Below, in pieces: positions 20,417 to 32,451 of a stretch of DNA of 64,000 nt. Both the position numbers and the translations under genes were made by a program. Under the pieces are notes generated by a model. The model made no database searches. It was not told the DNA's origin and was given only the letters and a program-made list of their open reading frames with translations. Every line of letters begins with the position of its first letter. Position 1 is the first letter of the stretch. Origin of the DNA: Chiua virens (lineage: Eukaryota > Basidiomycota > Agaricomycetes > Boletales > Boletaceae); contig JAHNUO010000023.1 in assembly GCA_019787685.1 (NCBI GenBank), positions 426,732-490,731 of the forward strand, written 5' to 3'.

Positions 20417-23400
20417 GGTCAAGTTGCCTCATCTGTTTAACCATCCTTTCAAACTACTCTTACTCATACTCGATCACCATTGTGCTCAGGTCCTTGCCTT
20501 TTCATTGAACTATCTGACTGTCCACTTTTTGGCCAGTTTTATCAATTTTCATATGGTTTCATCCGGCCTTCTAAACCATCTTATAAATCCTCTTCATCTG
20601 TTTCTTTATCTTCTTTACTTAATTCATTCCCTACATCCCCTTCTCAAACTGTATTGTCATCTTCACAACTGTCTTATCCTACCCCACCTCCACAGAACCT
20701 GATGGCACAACAACCCTTCCAAATGCCTTTATGAGGCACACCCAATGGACCTAAATTCAACAGAAAAACACCGTCTGAGTTACCACATTACCTTGAGAAT
20801 ACAGAATTCCTTGGTGATGTGGCTGGTCTTACCCTGATGAACAAGGTCAAAGCTGCATTACACTATGCAGTACTAGATAAAGCCAAGGTCTGGCAAACCC
20901 TGCTGGAAACAACAGCCAACCCAATAGATTGGGACACATTCATGTCAGCAGTTAAAAAACTATACCCTGGATATGAGGGTATGAACCAATACAGTCGCAC
21001 AGACCTCAAGTACCTGGCTGAGAAGTGTCACAGCAGGCAGATGCATAACCAGGATGAGTGCAGGGAATATACCTGAGCATTTCATAAGGTCTCTTCCATA
21101 CTAATTGCTAACCAAAAAATCTCAGACATTGACTGTAATGGCTTATACCTAAATAGGTTCCCACCTGAGCTACAGCAGGAGATCCATGACTGGTTACACA
21201 TCATACTACCGGATCACCACCCTAATGACCTGTATTCCATGGATGATTCCACGAAGGTGGCCACTTTCCTCCTAACAGGTTCTACATTCCGCCCAACATT
21301 CACCCCCATGGTCAGTCCTCCTCCATTCACCTCTACATATCAACTGCCACATTAACTGACTCAAATACCTGCACCACCTGCATCAACATATTGGCCGACT
21401 GCACCTATTCCTTCATACTCAGCGGCTCCTACAGTGAAGGTAGAGACCAACCAAACCTCACATACCTTGTTTGCTTGCAAATTCTGCAGTGGACCTGGCC
21501 ATTATATGCATTCTTGCCCCATCTGCATTGAATACCTCAACACAGTGAAGGTGGTCAGAGGGTCAGATAATAAGCTCTACATGCCAGATGACTCTAACAT
21601 CCCTCGAGTGCTGGGTGGACAATGTTTCAAGGATGGTGTCAACTATGCATGGGCCAACAACCAACCAGTTCACCCCCCTGTTGCATTCACATCATCTAGC
21701 AGTACTACCAGGGACTTACCCCCACATATCATTGCATAGGCTTGGGCTATATTCCAGGCAAATAAGGTGACCAAGGACAAGGATAAATGTGTTTGGTTTG
21801 ACAGTGTGTATATGTCACCTAGGAAACTGAACAACCTATTGGCCAGTGTCTGAGGAGATCATCTCGCCAGAGTTACAGACTGCCAAGGAAGCCAACCCCC
21901 AATCATCATCATCATCTACACCATCATGCTCTCCATCTGCCTCATCACCTGTACCCACATCCACAATAGCTGGACTGTCCGGTTCTTCCTCTTCTAGTTG
22001 TGCCAACAACAAAAGTACTCCTCCTTTCTGTGCAGCACAAACTAAGCCTTTGTTTAACCCTACGACGCAATATGGGTACTCGTTTCTGCTCAAGGACGAC
22101 TCAGCTCCATAACGAGTGTTGGACCAAGTCCTGGATATGAGTATACCCGTGCCTGTTAAAGATCTATTCACGGTCGCACCAGAGTTCCAGAAACAATTTC
22201 AGGACCTTACTACCACCAAATGAGTTATGACTAACCTATTCACTCATGCTGTGCAGGTAAACGAGCTTGCAGGTCTCAACCCGTTTGTGATCAAACACGA
22301 ATATGGTGACCAGATAAACAAAAATGATGACGGACTCATAGTGGCACATCACAGTCTTCCCCTTCGGTCAACTGAGGCCAAGATAGGAGAGTCCAGATGA
22401 CCCATCTGATGTGTTTGGACTCTGGGTCTGAGATTGTCACAATGCCCAAACATATCTGGGAAACACTCAGTATCCCAATTCAGTCAGATCACACGATGAA
22501 TATGTCATCTGCTAACACAAGTGTTGACAAAACAGTGGGGGTACTGGAGAACCTATCTGTAGACTTTGGTATGGGCAAAGTGATGCTCCAGGTTCAGATT
22601 CTGGCCAGGGCAAACTTTGACCTGTTGCTCAGATGACTGTTTCATTGCCTCATGAGTGCAACTACTGATGATTACCCGGATAGGGCACAGGTGATTATGC
22701 TGTGCGACCCTAACACAGGGAAGCAATTCTCTTTGTCTACTTGGGTGTGGATGGAAGGATGCCCCCGTTGTTGAGAAAAGAAACAGTGTAACAGCCATCA
22801 GACTGTCATCGAGATGGACTTGGGTTTTTAGCTATTGATGATCCATTTACCAATCAGGGAGATTTCAATCTTCTATCTGTGTCACATCTGGTTTTGTTTT
22901 TTTTAAACCCATCATTCATTTCATCTCTCTATTTCCTGGCTTCTTACACATGGCTTCCTCCTCTTTCAATTGGACCAATCCCGCCTTTGACTGATTACTC
23001 AATTTTATCATGTACACATACAGACCCTAATCCAGACATTCTTTCCACTATCACTTCCAGTTATTCATATGACATCACTTCCCATGTGCTGGTTTATAAA
23101 CTGGTCCCATGTAAAGTTTGGTAGGTAGTTGTTCCTACCAGCAAGGAATTTCATATCACATGATCTCTGCCAGACATTCCTATTGCCAGACTGAAACCTT
23201 TACCTACTCATCCACCCGACTTTACCCCTGGACAATGTTTCACACAGGAACATGCTGACACTTTAGATCTTGACCTGGCTGACTGGCTATGGCCAGAAGA
23301 AGTCAAATTAATCTGATGGATTGTCCATGAACACGAAATGGCCTTTGCTTGGATACCAACCGAGCAGGGCTGTCTCCTTGAACAATATTTCCCCTCTGTC

Positions 23401-23863
23401 AAAATCCCTACCATACCTCATACACCTTGGATACTGCAAAACATCCCAGTCCCCCCTGCAATGTGGGCTGACATGATTCAGATTATCAAGGATCAGATTG
23501 TGTCCAGCATGTATGAACCTTCAACATCCACCTACTGTTTGCGGTGGTTTTGTGTCCTAAAATAGGATGGTAAATCACTATGACTCATCCACGACTTGCA
23601 GCCACTGAATGCAGTCACAATCCATGACTCATCTTCCCCACCCCTTGTTGAACACTTTGCAGAATCTCTCACCAGATATGCAGTATATGGGATGATGGAC
23701 TTGTTTGCCAGATACAACCAACACACCCGGATTCACACAACCTCACCACTTTCAACAGTCCAATGGGTCCACACCAGCTCACTATGGTACCCATGGGGTA
23801 CACAAACACAGTACAAATCTATCAGGCCAACATGTCATTTGTTTTGCAGGACAAGATACATCA
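20417..23863 (+). mobile_element. Gypsy copy 3, truncated and CpG-decayed
   Basis: Homologous to copy 1 throughout. It starts with the last part of LTR-D (TTACTCATACTCGATCACC near 20460), jumps at about 20566 straight into gag (deleting the LTR end, leader and gag 5' end), has a further ~160-bp gag deletion near 21737, continues through the zinc knuckle (CKFCSGPGHYMHSC), the protease (CLDSGSEIVTMPK) and half of RT, and stops at about 23863 before the FIDD motif. Stops are frequent, and most differences from copy 1 are C-to-T or G-to-A at former CpG. No target duplication is visible. The oldest of the three copies. Confidence 0.9.
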
Positions 23864-24079
23864 GGAAATGAGTACTCTGCTTATTCACCCTTATTTGTGC
23901 TTTTTCTCACAAATAAAGCATAAAATGCGATAAATTACTGTAAGCAGAATAAGTTAATCCCAACTAAACCAATAATTCAGCTCACCAAGCATCAAGCAAG
24001 AGTAAGTACATATTTCACATTCAAGTACATTCAAGCACGACAAGTACTACAGCAATTAATTGAGGAATTACAGTAGATA
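23864..24079. other. Short unassigned spacer
   Basis: AT-rich sequence following the abrupt end of Gypsy copy 3. No frame or repeat assigned. Confidence 0.4.
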
Positions 24080-25215
24080 ATGGGTATTGGAGAGTGAATG
24101 ACACCATCTTGACATTTCCCATGGCCATTGTGAAGCAGGTGAGGGTGTTGGGGGTGAAATAACAACAGAGGTTGTGAGAAGAATGGCATGACAGGCATGC
24201 AAATGAGCAGCGGGTCACATTGGGGATGATGGGGAATGAGTGTCGGGAGTGGACGGTCATGTTTCATAGCTGTTGTATAGTAGGCAGGGCAGGTGGCACT
24301 GGAGGCAAAAGGACCGACGGGTTGTGAGGAGCACCTGGGAGAAACAAAAACACATGCATGTAAATAAGGGGGCAGGTTGTATTTGGGAGTGAATGACACC
24401 GAGGATGCTGGTGGTTAGTACAAGAGGGAATGGGCATCGGGAGTGAACATACCATCTTGATATTCTTCATAGCTATTGTATAGCAGGCAATTGGGGCAAA
24501 ATGATGATGGAGGGATATGTCATATTTGGGGATGATGCAAATGATGCTGGAAATATAGATGATAAGTACAATGGGGAGTGGGCATTGGAAGTGAACATAC
24601 CATATTGCCATGCTTCATAGCCATTGTATTGTAGGCAGAGCAGGTGACGTTGGGGTGAAAAAACCAATGGGTTGTGAGGAGCACCTGAAAGAGAATGGAA
24701 ATACGTGCATGCATCAGGTTGTATTGGGATGGTACGAGTGACACTGGGGATGCCAATGGTTAGTGCAGCAGGGAATCAACATTTGGAATGAACAGTACTG
24801 TCTTGGTATTCTTCATAGCTATTGTGTAGTAGGCAGTCAGGGCGAAATGACAATGGAGGTTGTGAGGAGCACTTAAAGAGGAGAGAAAAAACATGCACAT
24901 GTGAGGGATGGGTTGCATTGGAGGATGACAAACAATGCTGAGAATGAGAATTGTGAGTACAATGGGAGTGGACATCGGAATCAAACAGTACCATATTGAT
25001 GTGCCTCATAGCCATTGTATAGTAGGCAGGGATGGTGGGGTTGGGGGTGAGGGCCGCTGGGTTGGAACATCTGAACGAGAATGGAAAAATGTGTGTGCCT
25101 GTATGCGTGTAAATAAGGGGTGGGATTGTATCAGGGATAGTGTGAATGACACTGAAGACACTGATGATTAGAACAACATGGAATGGACATCGGGAGTGAA
25201 CGGTACTGTCAAGCC
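24080..25215. repeat. Diverged tandem array, unit about 150-200 bp
   Basis: The motif TTCATAGC(T/C)ATTGTATAGTAGGC recurs near 24259, 24465, 24614, 24811 and 25003, with a weaker copy near 24110. Between occurrences the order of sub-motifs is kept (GTTGTGAGGAGCACCTG, then GACA(C)TGGGGATG, then GGGAGTGAACA). Unit spacing varies from about 150 to 200 bp. The long minus-strand frames here are translations of the repeat, not genes. It borders the 3' side of the Plavaka-like relic and could be its subterminal repeat region. Confidence 0.7.
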
Positions 25216-25374
25216 AACTCCTCCATGCAACGAGCATAGAGTGAGAGTGAGACGCTGCTTATGATACAAGCAATCATGACCAGAAGGAGCATGAGATGGT
25301 CATCTGGGTCTGACTTGAGAAAGTTCATCGGTATGAAATGATTCTCATAACCACATACAGACCTGGACTTGTTG

Positions 25375-25775
25375 GAGTACGTATCACTGCAGATCACTCT
25401 CAAGGAGAGCATGAACACCAATATAAAGAGACTGTGACCTGATGATCTCCAAGCAGTTGGAAATTGAGCTTTGAGGTGCTGGAGAAGGATTAGTGTATGA
25501 TATGTCACCAATGGAGTACATATCACCACAGATCACTCTCAAGGAGAGCATGAACACCAATATAAAGAGACGGTGACCCAACGATCTCCGAGCAGGTCAG
25601 AAATCGAGCTTTGAGGCACTGGAGAAGGACCAGTGTACGATTTGTCACTGATGGAGCACATATCACTGCAAATCACTTTCAAGGAGAGTATGAACGCCAA
25701 TATAAAGAGATGGTGACCTGACGATCCCCAAGTAGTTGGAAATCAAGCCTTGAGGTGCTAGAGAAGGGGAATGGG
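25375..25775. repeat. Tandem repeat, 139-140 bp, about three units
   Basis: Units start near 25375, 25514 and 25654, each with GATCACTCTCAAGGAGAG, then AATATAAAGAGA and GAGCTTTGAGG. Identity between units is high, so the array is younger than the one beside it. Confidence 0.8.
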
Positions 25776-25815
25776 GGAAAGGCGACAAGGAGAGGTAGGA
25801 AGGTGTAGATCACCT

Positions 25816-28800
25816 AGCTCACGATCTCAAAGGCATGATGATCTGCATACTTGTTGATATAGAATACACAAAATGCATTATAAGAATTGTGGGGCTTGAT
25901 GTCATGGGAGATATGGTTCATCCCATACACAGGTATTAGATGGGCGGTGTGGTAGATGGAATCCAGGTGTATCACAGCATTGTAAGGCAAGTGGTTTGGA
26001 AGACATGCAGAACGGACCATCCACATCCCAGTATCTTCATCAGGAGAATCACCAATCTTGTTAAACCATCAAATGATGGCACAAGGGAAGTTCCGACCAT
26101 CTTGGCAAGTGAAGGCAAAAAATGCGACAACACGCACAATGTCGAATGCTTGCATGTCCATCACCTCAAGATCATCTGTGTTTGTGGTAACAAACATGCA
26201 ATCCCTTCAGCATCCTTCCTTCCTCTAGACTGGCATAGATCGGATAAACTCCTTTTGCATCCCTCTGATGCCACTCAAATCACTAGGTGCAAAAAATCAT
26301 GCACATGCTGAATTGTACACATTTATGCACCCATCATAATGTGGGCACTCAGAGAGAGAGGAATCTCTGCAGGATCACAGGCATTGTCAGGGTGGCACTG
26401 GGCAAAGAGAAAACGCTGTGTCAGGTCAACAAGGTTGAGGACACCTATTTCAACCCCCAATGCCGGTAAGGTGCGTGAGTGATGGCGTTCTAGAATACCG
26501 TCTGATAAAAAGTGATTAAAACAATATCTTTGAACAAACTTACATGGCGTGCGTGACAACTTCACACCTATCAAAAGACTTCCAACCACTTGATCTGGCA
26601 TGGGAGGTTCATTATCGCCAAAAATGCTTGCGGCTTCTCAAGGTTGATTCAAGTCTGTGTTGTCGTGTATGCTAACCTCCTCGGAGTCAGACTTGGCACC
26701 CATTGTTTGAACTACACAAGTAAGTCATATATAACTACTGTCAAGATGTTGGTTTGTTTGCAGTATTTGACTGAGGGCTTGAAACTTGCTCGAATGGCGC
26801 CATGGCTCTTTTACAGCCTTGATGTGTTTGCATTCTGTGATGGACAAGCACAGTCCATTCGGTGCACCAAATAGATGGATGAGTGAGGGATAGTGTTTCA
26901 TGGCATGCTGTCATGGTAGTGAGAATGTCATGACAATCGGATTGTCGCCAGACATGAAGATGCCTTGATATTGGTAAAATCGAGAAAGTGCATCCTCGAT
27001 GCCCTGAAGTGCCTTTGTAGATATGATGTGTCGACAAACCAGGTCATAGAATTCCAACAGCACATGCAGTGTTCGCACAATTTCTGCAGGTACAAAACCT
27101 TCAATTGCAGCAATATAAATCTAGCGGATGTTAGACAGAAGTGATCCAGGGAAAAGAATTATAGACATACCTTCATTAATGCTTTTGAGTCATCCCCAGT
27201 CCATTTTTTAAAGCATCAGCCTTGAGGAAACATCGCAACCCAGTGAATGGTGCAACCACCACAATGCTTGTGACAGAGAAGTTAGTGCAATAATCTACTT
27301 TGAATGGCCAATCCTACCGGCGATCAATCTCATCCATAATATGGTCAGCTTCTCTCTTTGTGTGTTTAGCTGAGATATGTGTGCAAATCCAATCAACCAA
27401 GTGATCCTTGAAGCAGCCCTTGATAAGCTAGTGAAGGATGTTGGGTGCAATCAATTAATGGATATCCACATGCGGAAAGTCATTTGTAAACAGCTGAAAT
27501 GGAAGAACATGAATGGTTATTCTGTCCGAAAATAATGAAAGAAATTTACCACAAGCTCCCCAACAACGCCAAAATCTGACCATATTTCATCTTTGTCACC
27601 ACCATCATAGAGCTCCTGGTTAAATTCATGACTGCGATCAAGGGCGTCTTCATCTAAATTGCCCTTTGGAGCATGACATCTAGGAATTCCATGAAAACAT
27701 AAATTATTGCAATGAATGTGTGACAAACCTTGTACACCAGCCCCGCACAATACACGCAAGGAAAACCTGTTCTTCATAATCTGCAATATAGGGGCCAAGG
27801 CTATAGATCGTGTGTCGGAAATGACCATCTCCATACTTGACAATTTTGGGGGTCATCATGGTGTCCTTGAGGGGGTGGAGAATAAAATACAAACTGTTAT
27901 GAAACAGTTGCCTATGAATAGATGAAAATCTGCATCAGCAGAGTGCTCATTCGTGGCTAGTGATAAACAATGAGTTGAACAGTAATACAGGATGGAACAA
28001 AGGGAAAAAAAGAAAAAAGACATACTTTTCGGGATCGCTAAGAAACCAATGAGCACAACTGCATCGCGATGACAGCAGGTAATACTCATTGTTACTGGTG
28101 GCAACCGAAACTGTTGTCTTATCACTACCCAGAATAATCAGGATGAATGTGCTGCCAATGGTGTTCTCATCTTCCATGACAATCATATCCTACATACAGT
28201 CTGTTAGTGAACTCAGAATGAGATGGAACACACATACCACTTGTTCCCATGCCCAGTCACCTGACATGAAGTCCTTGTACTGTCAATTTTGATCCTGTGT
28301 TAAATATTCCTCAAATGGACATAGATCCGTGTCGTTTGTGAAGCTTGGATTACCAAGGATTTTATGGACAACATGATGAGGTCATGGAACCACACATCAT
28401 ACTTCTTGCACTTCAAATCCAGAGCTTGATCAGCATTAGGGACCTCACCATGATAGTGTTACAATAGCTCTGGGTAGGAACTAGCATAGCCGCAAAAGCA
28501 CTAAGAATCAAGTGGCTGTGATTGTTACGATAGTTCCGGGTAGGACCTAGCGTAGCCGCAAAAGCGCTAAGTGTCAAGTGGCTGTGATAACTCAAACAAC
28601 CACCACTTGATACGTGGTGCGCTGTAAGAGTTTGAGGAGGTCTGCTGTTAGTGGATTGCTAATCAGTGGAATCGAGAATAGAACTCAGGCGTTGCTGAGA
28701 GCGTCCTGTTGGGAATCTATACCCGAAGGACCAAGGTGTCTTCCTCTTGTGATCGAGGTGGAACCTAGGCGTTGGCCGTAGGTGTCAAGGGTCAAGGGTC

Positions 28801-29905
28801 GCGGAGGTCACAAGGGGGGTTCCCGAGTGGAGGCAGGGATACTCAGCTAGATTGTGGAGATCAAGACTAGTGTACATGAGTATCGCTGCAAGGTATTTAT
28901 ACTACTAGAATTGTGCACGGACCAAGTAACTAAAAGAGGTAGGCCAGAAGAGCGGAAGAGCGAAGGGCCAAAAAGGAAGTGCACGATATCCAAAAGGGGT
29001 GGCCAAGAAGAGCTGAACGGAACAAAGGCCAAAAGGAGAATCGTACGATGCGAAGGCAACGGACGATGACGAAGATGAAATGACTAAGTACAATGCCATC
29101 GGATGATGACGTGAAAGAGGAGAGTAAGCATCGGGTAAGGCCGATGCATGGTTACGTAAAGGTGAAAGGGAGAAACGCGTACGGATGCACGTACGAAGAT
29201 ACCTAGGTATCGAGTGAAGTGAAGTAGTACAAGTGAAGGAAAGAAAGAAATCGTAACAGATAGTAGGCAGAAAAGCACTGCCATTTTACATCTCTGACGA
29301 CCGTGGCATCAATAACTTTGTGCAGATGGTGGTGATTTTGGAATGGGGGCGCCACACCATAGGGATACAATGAAGCTGCCTAGAGGTCGAGAAGAGTGTC
29401 AATCTTGTTGGCTGACATATGACACTTTGAGTAAAGGAATTCAGCCGTTTCAAAATGGAGCTGGCTTGTGTAAGGGGACCAGTCATCTTGGTCGTTGACT
29501 TGGGCAAGTGGTGGAGTGCCTGGAGGAAGGGGGTTGCCATACTCATTGCATGGTAGAGCTGAAGGAAATTAATACAGTCATCTACTGAGGGTAAAAAAAC
29601 CTACCTGTGAGCTTGGGATGATAATGGTGATAATATTCATCCTGTAGACCATAGAACTCTATGCTAGTGTCAGGTTCAAAGTTATCGGATGGCCCAGACG
29701 GATCATTGGCATCAAAGTGTTCTCTCTCCCAGCCATCTTCATCAATCTCGGTTGGCACATTTGAAAAAGCTGGAGAAGATGGCGGTGGGGGTGGTGAAGC
29801 AGGTGAACGAGGTGGTGACATGTCTTGTCAACCTGGCGGACTACATGGTGGAGTGGAAATGGGGTGAGCTAAATGCATATGTGCTGTACGTCCACCATGA
29901 GACCT
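25816..29905 (-). pseudogene. Plavaka-like (CACTA/EnSpm-related) transposase relic
   Basis: The N-terminal part at 29821-29582 (Pro-rich, then YYHHYHPKLTG) joins across a GT-AG intron to LPCNEYGNPLPPGTPP and SQLHFETAEFLYSK near 29560-29400. It is broken by a solo LTR at 28457-29258, then continues with KYDVWFHDL, DFMSGDWAWEQV, FILIILGSDKTTVSVAT, VLIGFLAIPK, GHFRHTIYSLGPYIADYEEQV, and ends NAVIHLDSI and FYINKYADHHAFEIVS at 25816. These motifs in this order are those of Plavaka transposases of Agaricomycetes. Frames shift several times and stops are frequent, so it is dead. Tandem arrays flank its 3' end. Confidence 0.75.
28457..29258. repeat. Solo LTR-B with duplicated head
   Basis: The whole 802-bp block is flanked by gatag (28452-28456 and 29259-29263). 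It starts TGTTAC and ends GTAACA. The first 66 bp (28457-28522) are repeated in diverged form at 28523-28588, so the LTR carries a head duplication. It interrupts the Plavaka-like pseudogene. Confidence 0.88.
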
Positions 29906-30048
29906 GAAAAAATGTCAGCACTAAGTGCAGGGGATGTGAGGAACTTGCAGATTGATTCAGTAAGGCATCCGAGAGTTGTGTCAAGTCTATTGAAAAGGTG
30001 GCGGTTGGTCTAAGCGGCTCCCAGAGTTAGGTAACAATTCTGGGACTA

Positions 30049-30805
30049 TGTTACGGTAGTCCCGGGTAGGGCCTAGCGTAGACGCAAAAGCGCTAAGTAC
30101 CAAGCGGCTGCGATAACTCAAACAACCACCACTTGATACGTGGCGCACTGTAGAGTTCAAGGAGGGTTACTGGTCAGCGGATTGCTACCAGTGAGACAAG
30201 TTAGAACTTAGGACATTGCCTAAGAGCGTCCTGTTGGGAATCTATACCCGAAGGACCAAGACTACCCCTTGTGATCGGGGTGGACCGAGGTGTTGGTCGT
30301 TGGTCGCAACGATGAGGGATGGCTTAGGTTAAGCCCGAAGAGGAGCAGTGATACTAGCTAGATTGCATAGATCAAGACTGAGGTACAGGAGTATCACTGC
30401 GCGGTATTTATACTATGAAAGTTGTGCACGGACCAATGGTCCAAAAGGGTGGCCAGGAAGAGCGGAACAGTCAAAGGGCCAAAAGGAGTCATACGGGATG
30501 GAAGCACCGGACGGACGAAAGCGTAGATAGTAAAACGCGGAAGCTGTCCAAATGACAGCAGAAGTGAAAACGATCCCTACCAGATCAGGAAGTGGAAGGA
30601 ATAAAGCGATGACAGAACAATGGGTTAGGCCAGAGTCACATAATCAGATCATTGGAAGGAGAAAGGAAAAAGCAGGGCAAAGGGTTGAGCCCTTGCTGAG
30701 TAATCCGAAGCAAGGGTAAGCCTTGCGGATTGAACGTAGGAGGTACCTGTAGTACCGAGCATAGTGAAAGTAGCAAAGAAAGTAAAGAAAAGATGAATTG
30801 TAACA
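30049..30805. repeat. Solo LTR-B, second copy
   Basis: Starts TGTTACGGTAG, ends TTGTAACA, and aligns along its length with the copies at 28523-29258 and 41977-42709. The flanks are gacta on the left and gattt on the right, so a clean duplication is not seen. On its right it abuts an LTR-C remnant, on its left unrelated sequence, which suggests rearrangement after insertion. Confidence 0.8.
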
Positions 30806-31403
30806 GATTTGGGTTTGTCTATGAGATGAAAAGCAGTCAATGAAAAAGTATCCAGATAGAGTTGAGGTGATAAGAGGATTGATTTAAGTGGATGAGATGC
30901 AAAGGAACAACAGGATGAGGCAAAAGGAAGGATATCCAGCCCACTCACACATGGGAGAGTAGACAGGTGATCTCCTGAATGCAGAAAGATAATATTTTAT
31001 GTTAGAAAACATGGTTTTATAGTCCTGGGCACATCCCAGGACTGTTCAAGGCAATCCAACCCTAGGTAAGTATACAGGATCAATGTAGGGTGAGTATTTA
31101 AGAAAAGGAGTGTCAAACTTTGTAGATAACGAAATGAAAGGAAGATATTATGACAGGAATGACCTTAATAAGGCCTAATCAAATAGAACAAGTTAAATCA
31201 GATGAGGTGGAATATGTACAATGAAACTGGATTGCATTGCATTGACTCGGATTGGACTCAGATTAGGTTCAGATGATCTGTAAATGCTAGAAATAAAATC
31301 GGATTGGCACAAAGTCAATGGCAGATGAGATGGGAGGTAATAGGATATGATGGAGAGTCAGGAAAAGGCATCCTGCAACCATGAGGAGTATCTAACTCCT
31401 ACA
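30806..31403 (-). repeat. LTR-C remnant
   Basis: Aligns with the minus-strand LTR-C copies downstream, from GGGTTTGTCTA to the outer end ACTCCTACA. It lacks the part of the LTR beyond the junction with LTR-B. The four bases after it are gcat, compatible with a decayed gcgt target. The shared inverted repeat and TATA box are near 31018-31046. Confidence 0.8.
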
Positions 31404-32451
31404 GCATATATATGGCCAACCTTAGTGACAAGAGTTGATGGCGCTTGTGCCAAAGAATACACAACCTTCCATGGCATGGGGTGCTTGGAAATTGGGGTTA
31501 TGCAAGTGCCAAGAGGGCACTTTCTCTTTCTTTGACATCATATTCTTTACCCTCTCCTAATTTGATGCCATCTTCCTCACTGGGACTTAATGATTACTGT
31601 CCTGATGGGCCCTCCACATCACTGGTTGATGCTGAATTGTCCACACAATATGACAACTGTGTTTTTGTTCAAAAGGTTGGCTCTGATGAGGCACCAGTTC
31701 TCTTACCTGTTTCACAACTTACCAATGAGCATAACATTGTTGTGCTGATGGGTACCGACAATCCGAGCCAGGACCCTTGTTGAACGATTGATCTATGCCC
31801 ACTGTATTGGACAGTAAGTATATATATCACTTTATCAAATTTGTTGAACTGACATGTATGTCAGGGAACATAGTCTGGGATAGCCACAGAGCTTGTAATG
31901 ACAGGTCATGGGCACCCTGTAATTCACAATGTGCTCCACAACCTTGAGTCCTTTTTCTATGTGCTCATTGGGATCTGTGTTTTCTACGATGGACCCTGCA
32001 CGCAAAAATCAGAGGAAAAACTTGTGGAATGTTATGATAAGCTTTTCAATACCTTTGAACTGAGCACTCTCAAAACAATGATGATTCAGTCTGACTTGAC
32101 ATGGCACCTGTGCATCATAGAGCACATACACCCATATTTCAAACCAGTGATCTCACCTCTCACAAAACTCCAATTGGAAACCATACTCCCCCTAGCCACC
32201 AACAAACACAGAGGATTTTATTGCAAGAGCTCATGCAGTCATGCCACATTCATCAAGCACATTATTGTTACTCTCTCAGAATTACAGTCGGAGGATTGGA
32301 CTAACATGTCACTCTCGGCAAGACATGACAACACCTCTCACAAGGGCTTATTGGATGTCACCACTACCAAGCAATTGGAGTTGGGACCCCCTCCAATTGT
32401 ATTGCTTCCTGCTCCTCCCACAGTGCCAAACAATCTCTTACCTGGATGCAC
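31404..32451 (+). pseudogene. FunK1-type protein kinase relic
   Basis: Exon 31445-31813 ends LYWT at a GTAAGT donor. A 51-nt intron (31814-31864) with a CTGAC branch site follows, and the next exon reads GT-stop-SGIATELVMTGHGHP then HNLESFFYVLIGICVF. The TGT...MAIE-like element followed by DLESFFYVL is the C-lobe signature of the fungal FunK1 kinases. The catalytic N-lobe is not recognisable. An in-frame TAG replaces a residue after GT. The frame runs into LTR-C at 32452 and resumes in phase at 33897, ending within about 65 nt. Dead gene. Confidence 0.7.

Noticed and set aside
24021..25237. Several long overlapping minus-strand frames rich in Ser, His, Cys and Pro
   Set aside because: They are translations of a diverged tandem repeat; each repeats the same motifs with the unit, without start context or domain.
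25375..25775. Regular 139-140-bp spacing considered as a CRISPR-like array
   Set aside because: Whole units are repeated with no unique spacers, and the genome is eukaryotic.
30044..30810. A 5-bp target duplication around the second LTR-B
   Set aside because: gacta and gattt match at only three of five bases, and the flanks belong to different sequences.
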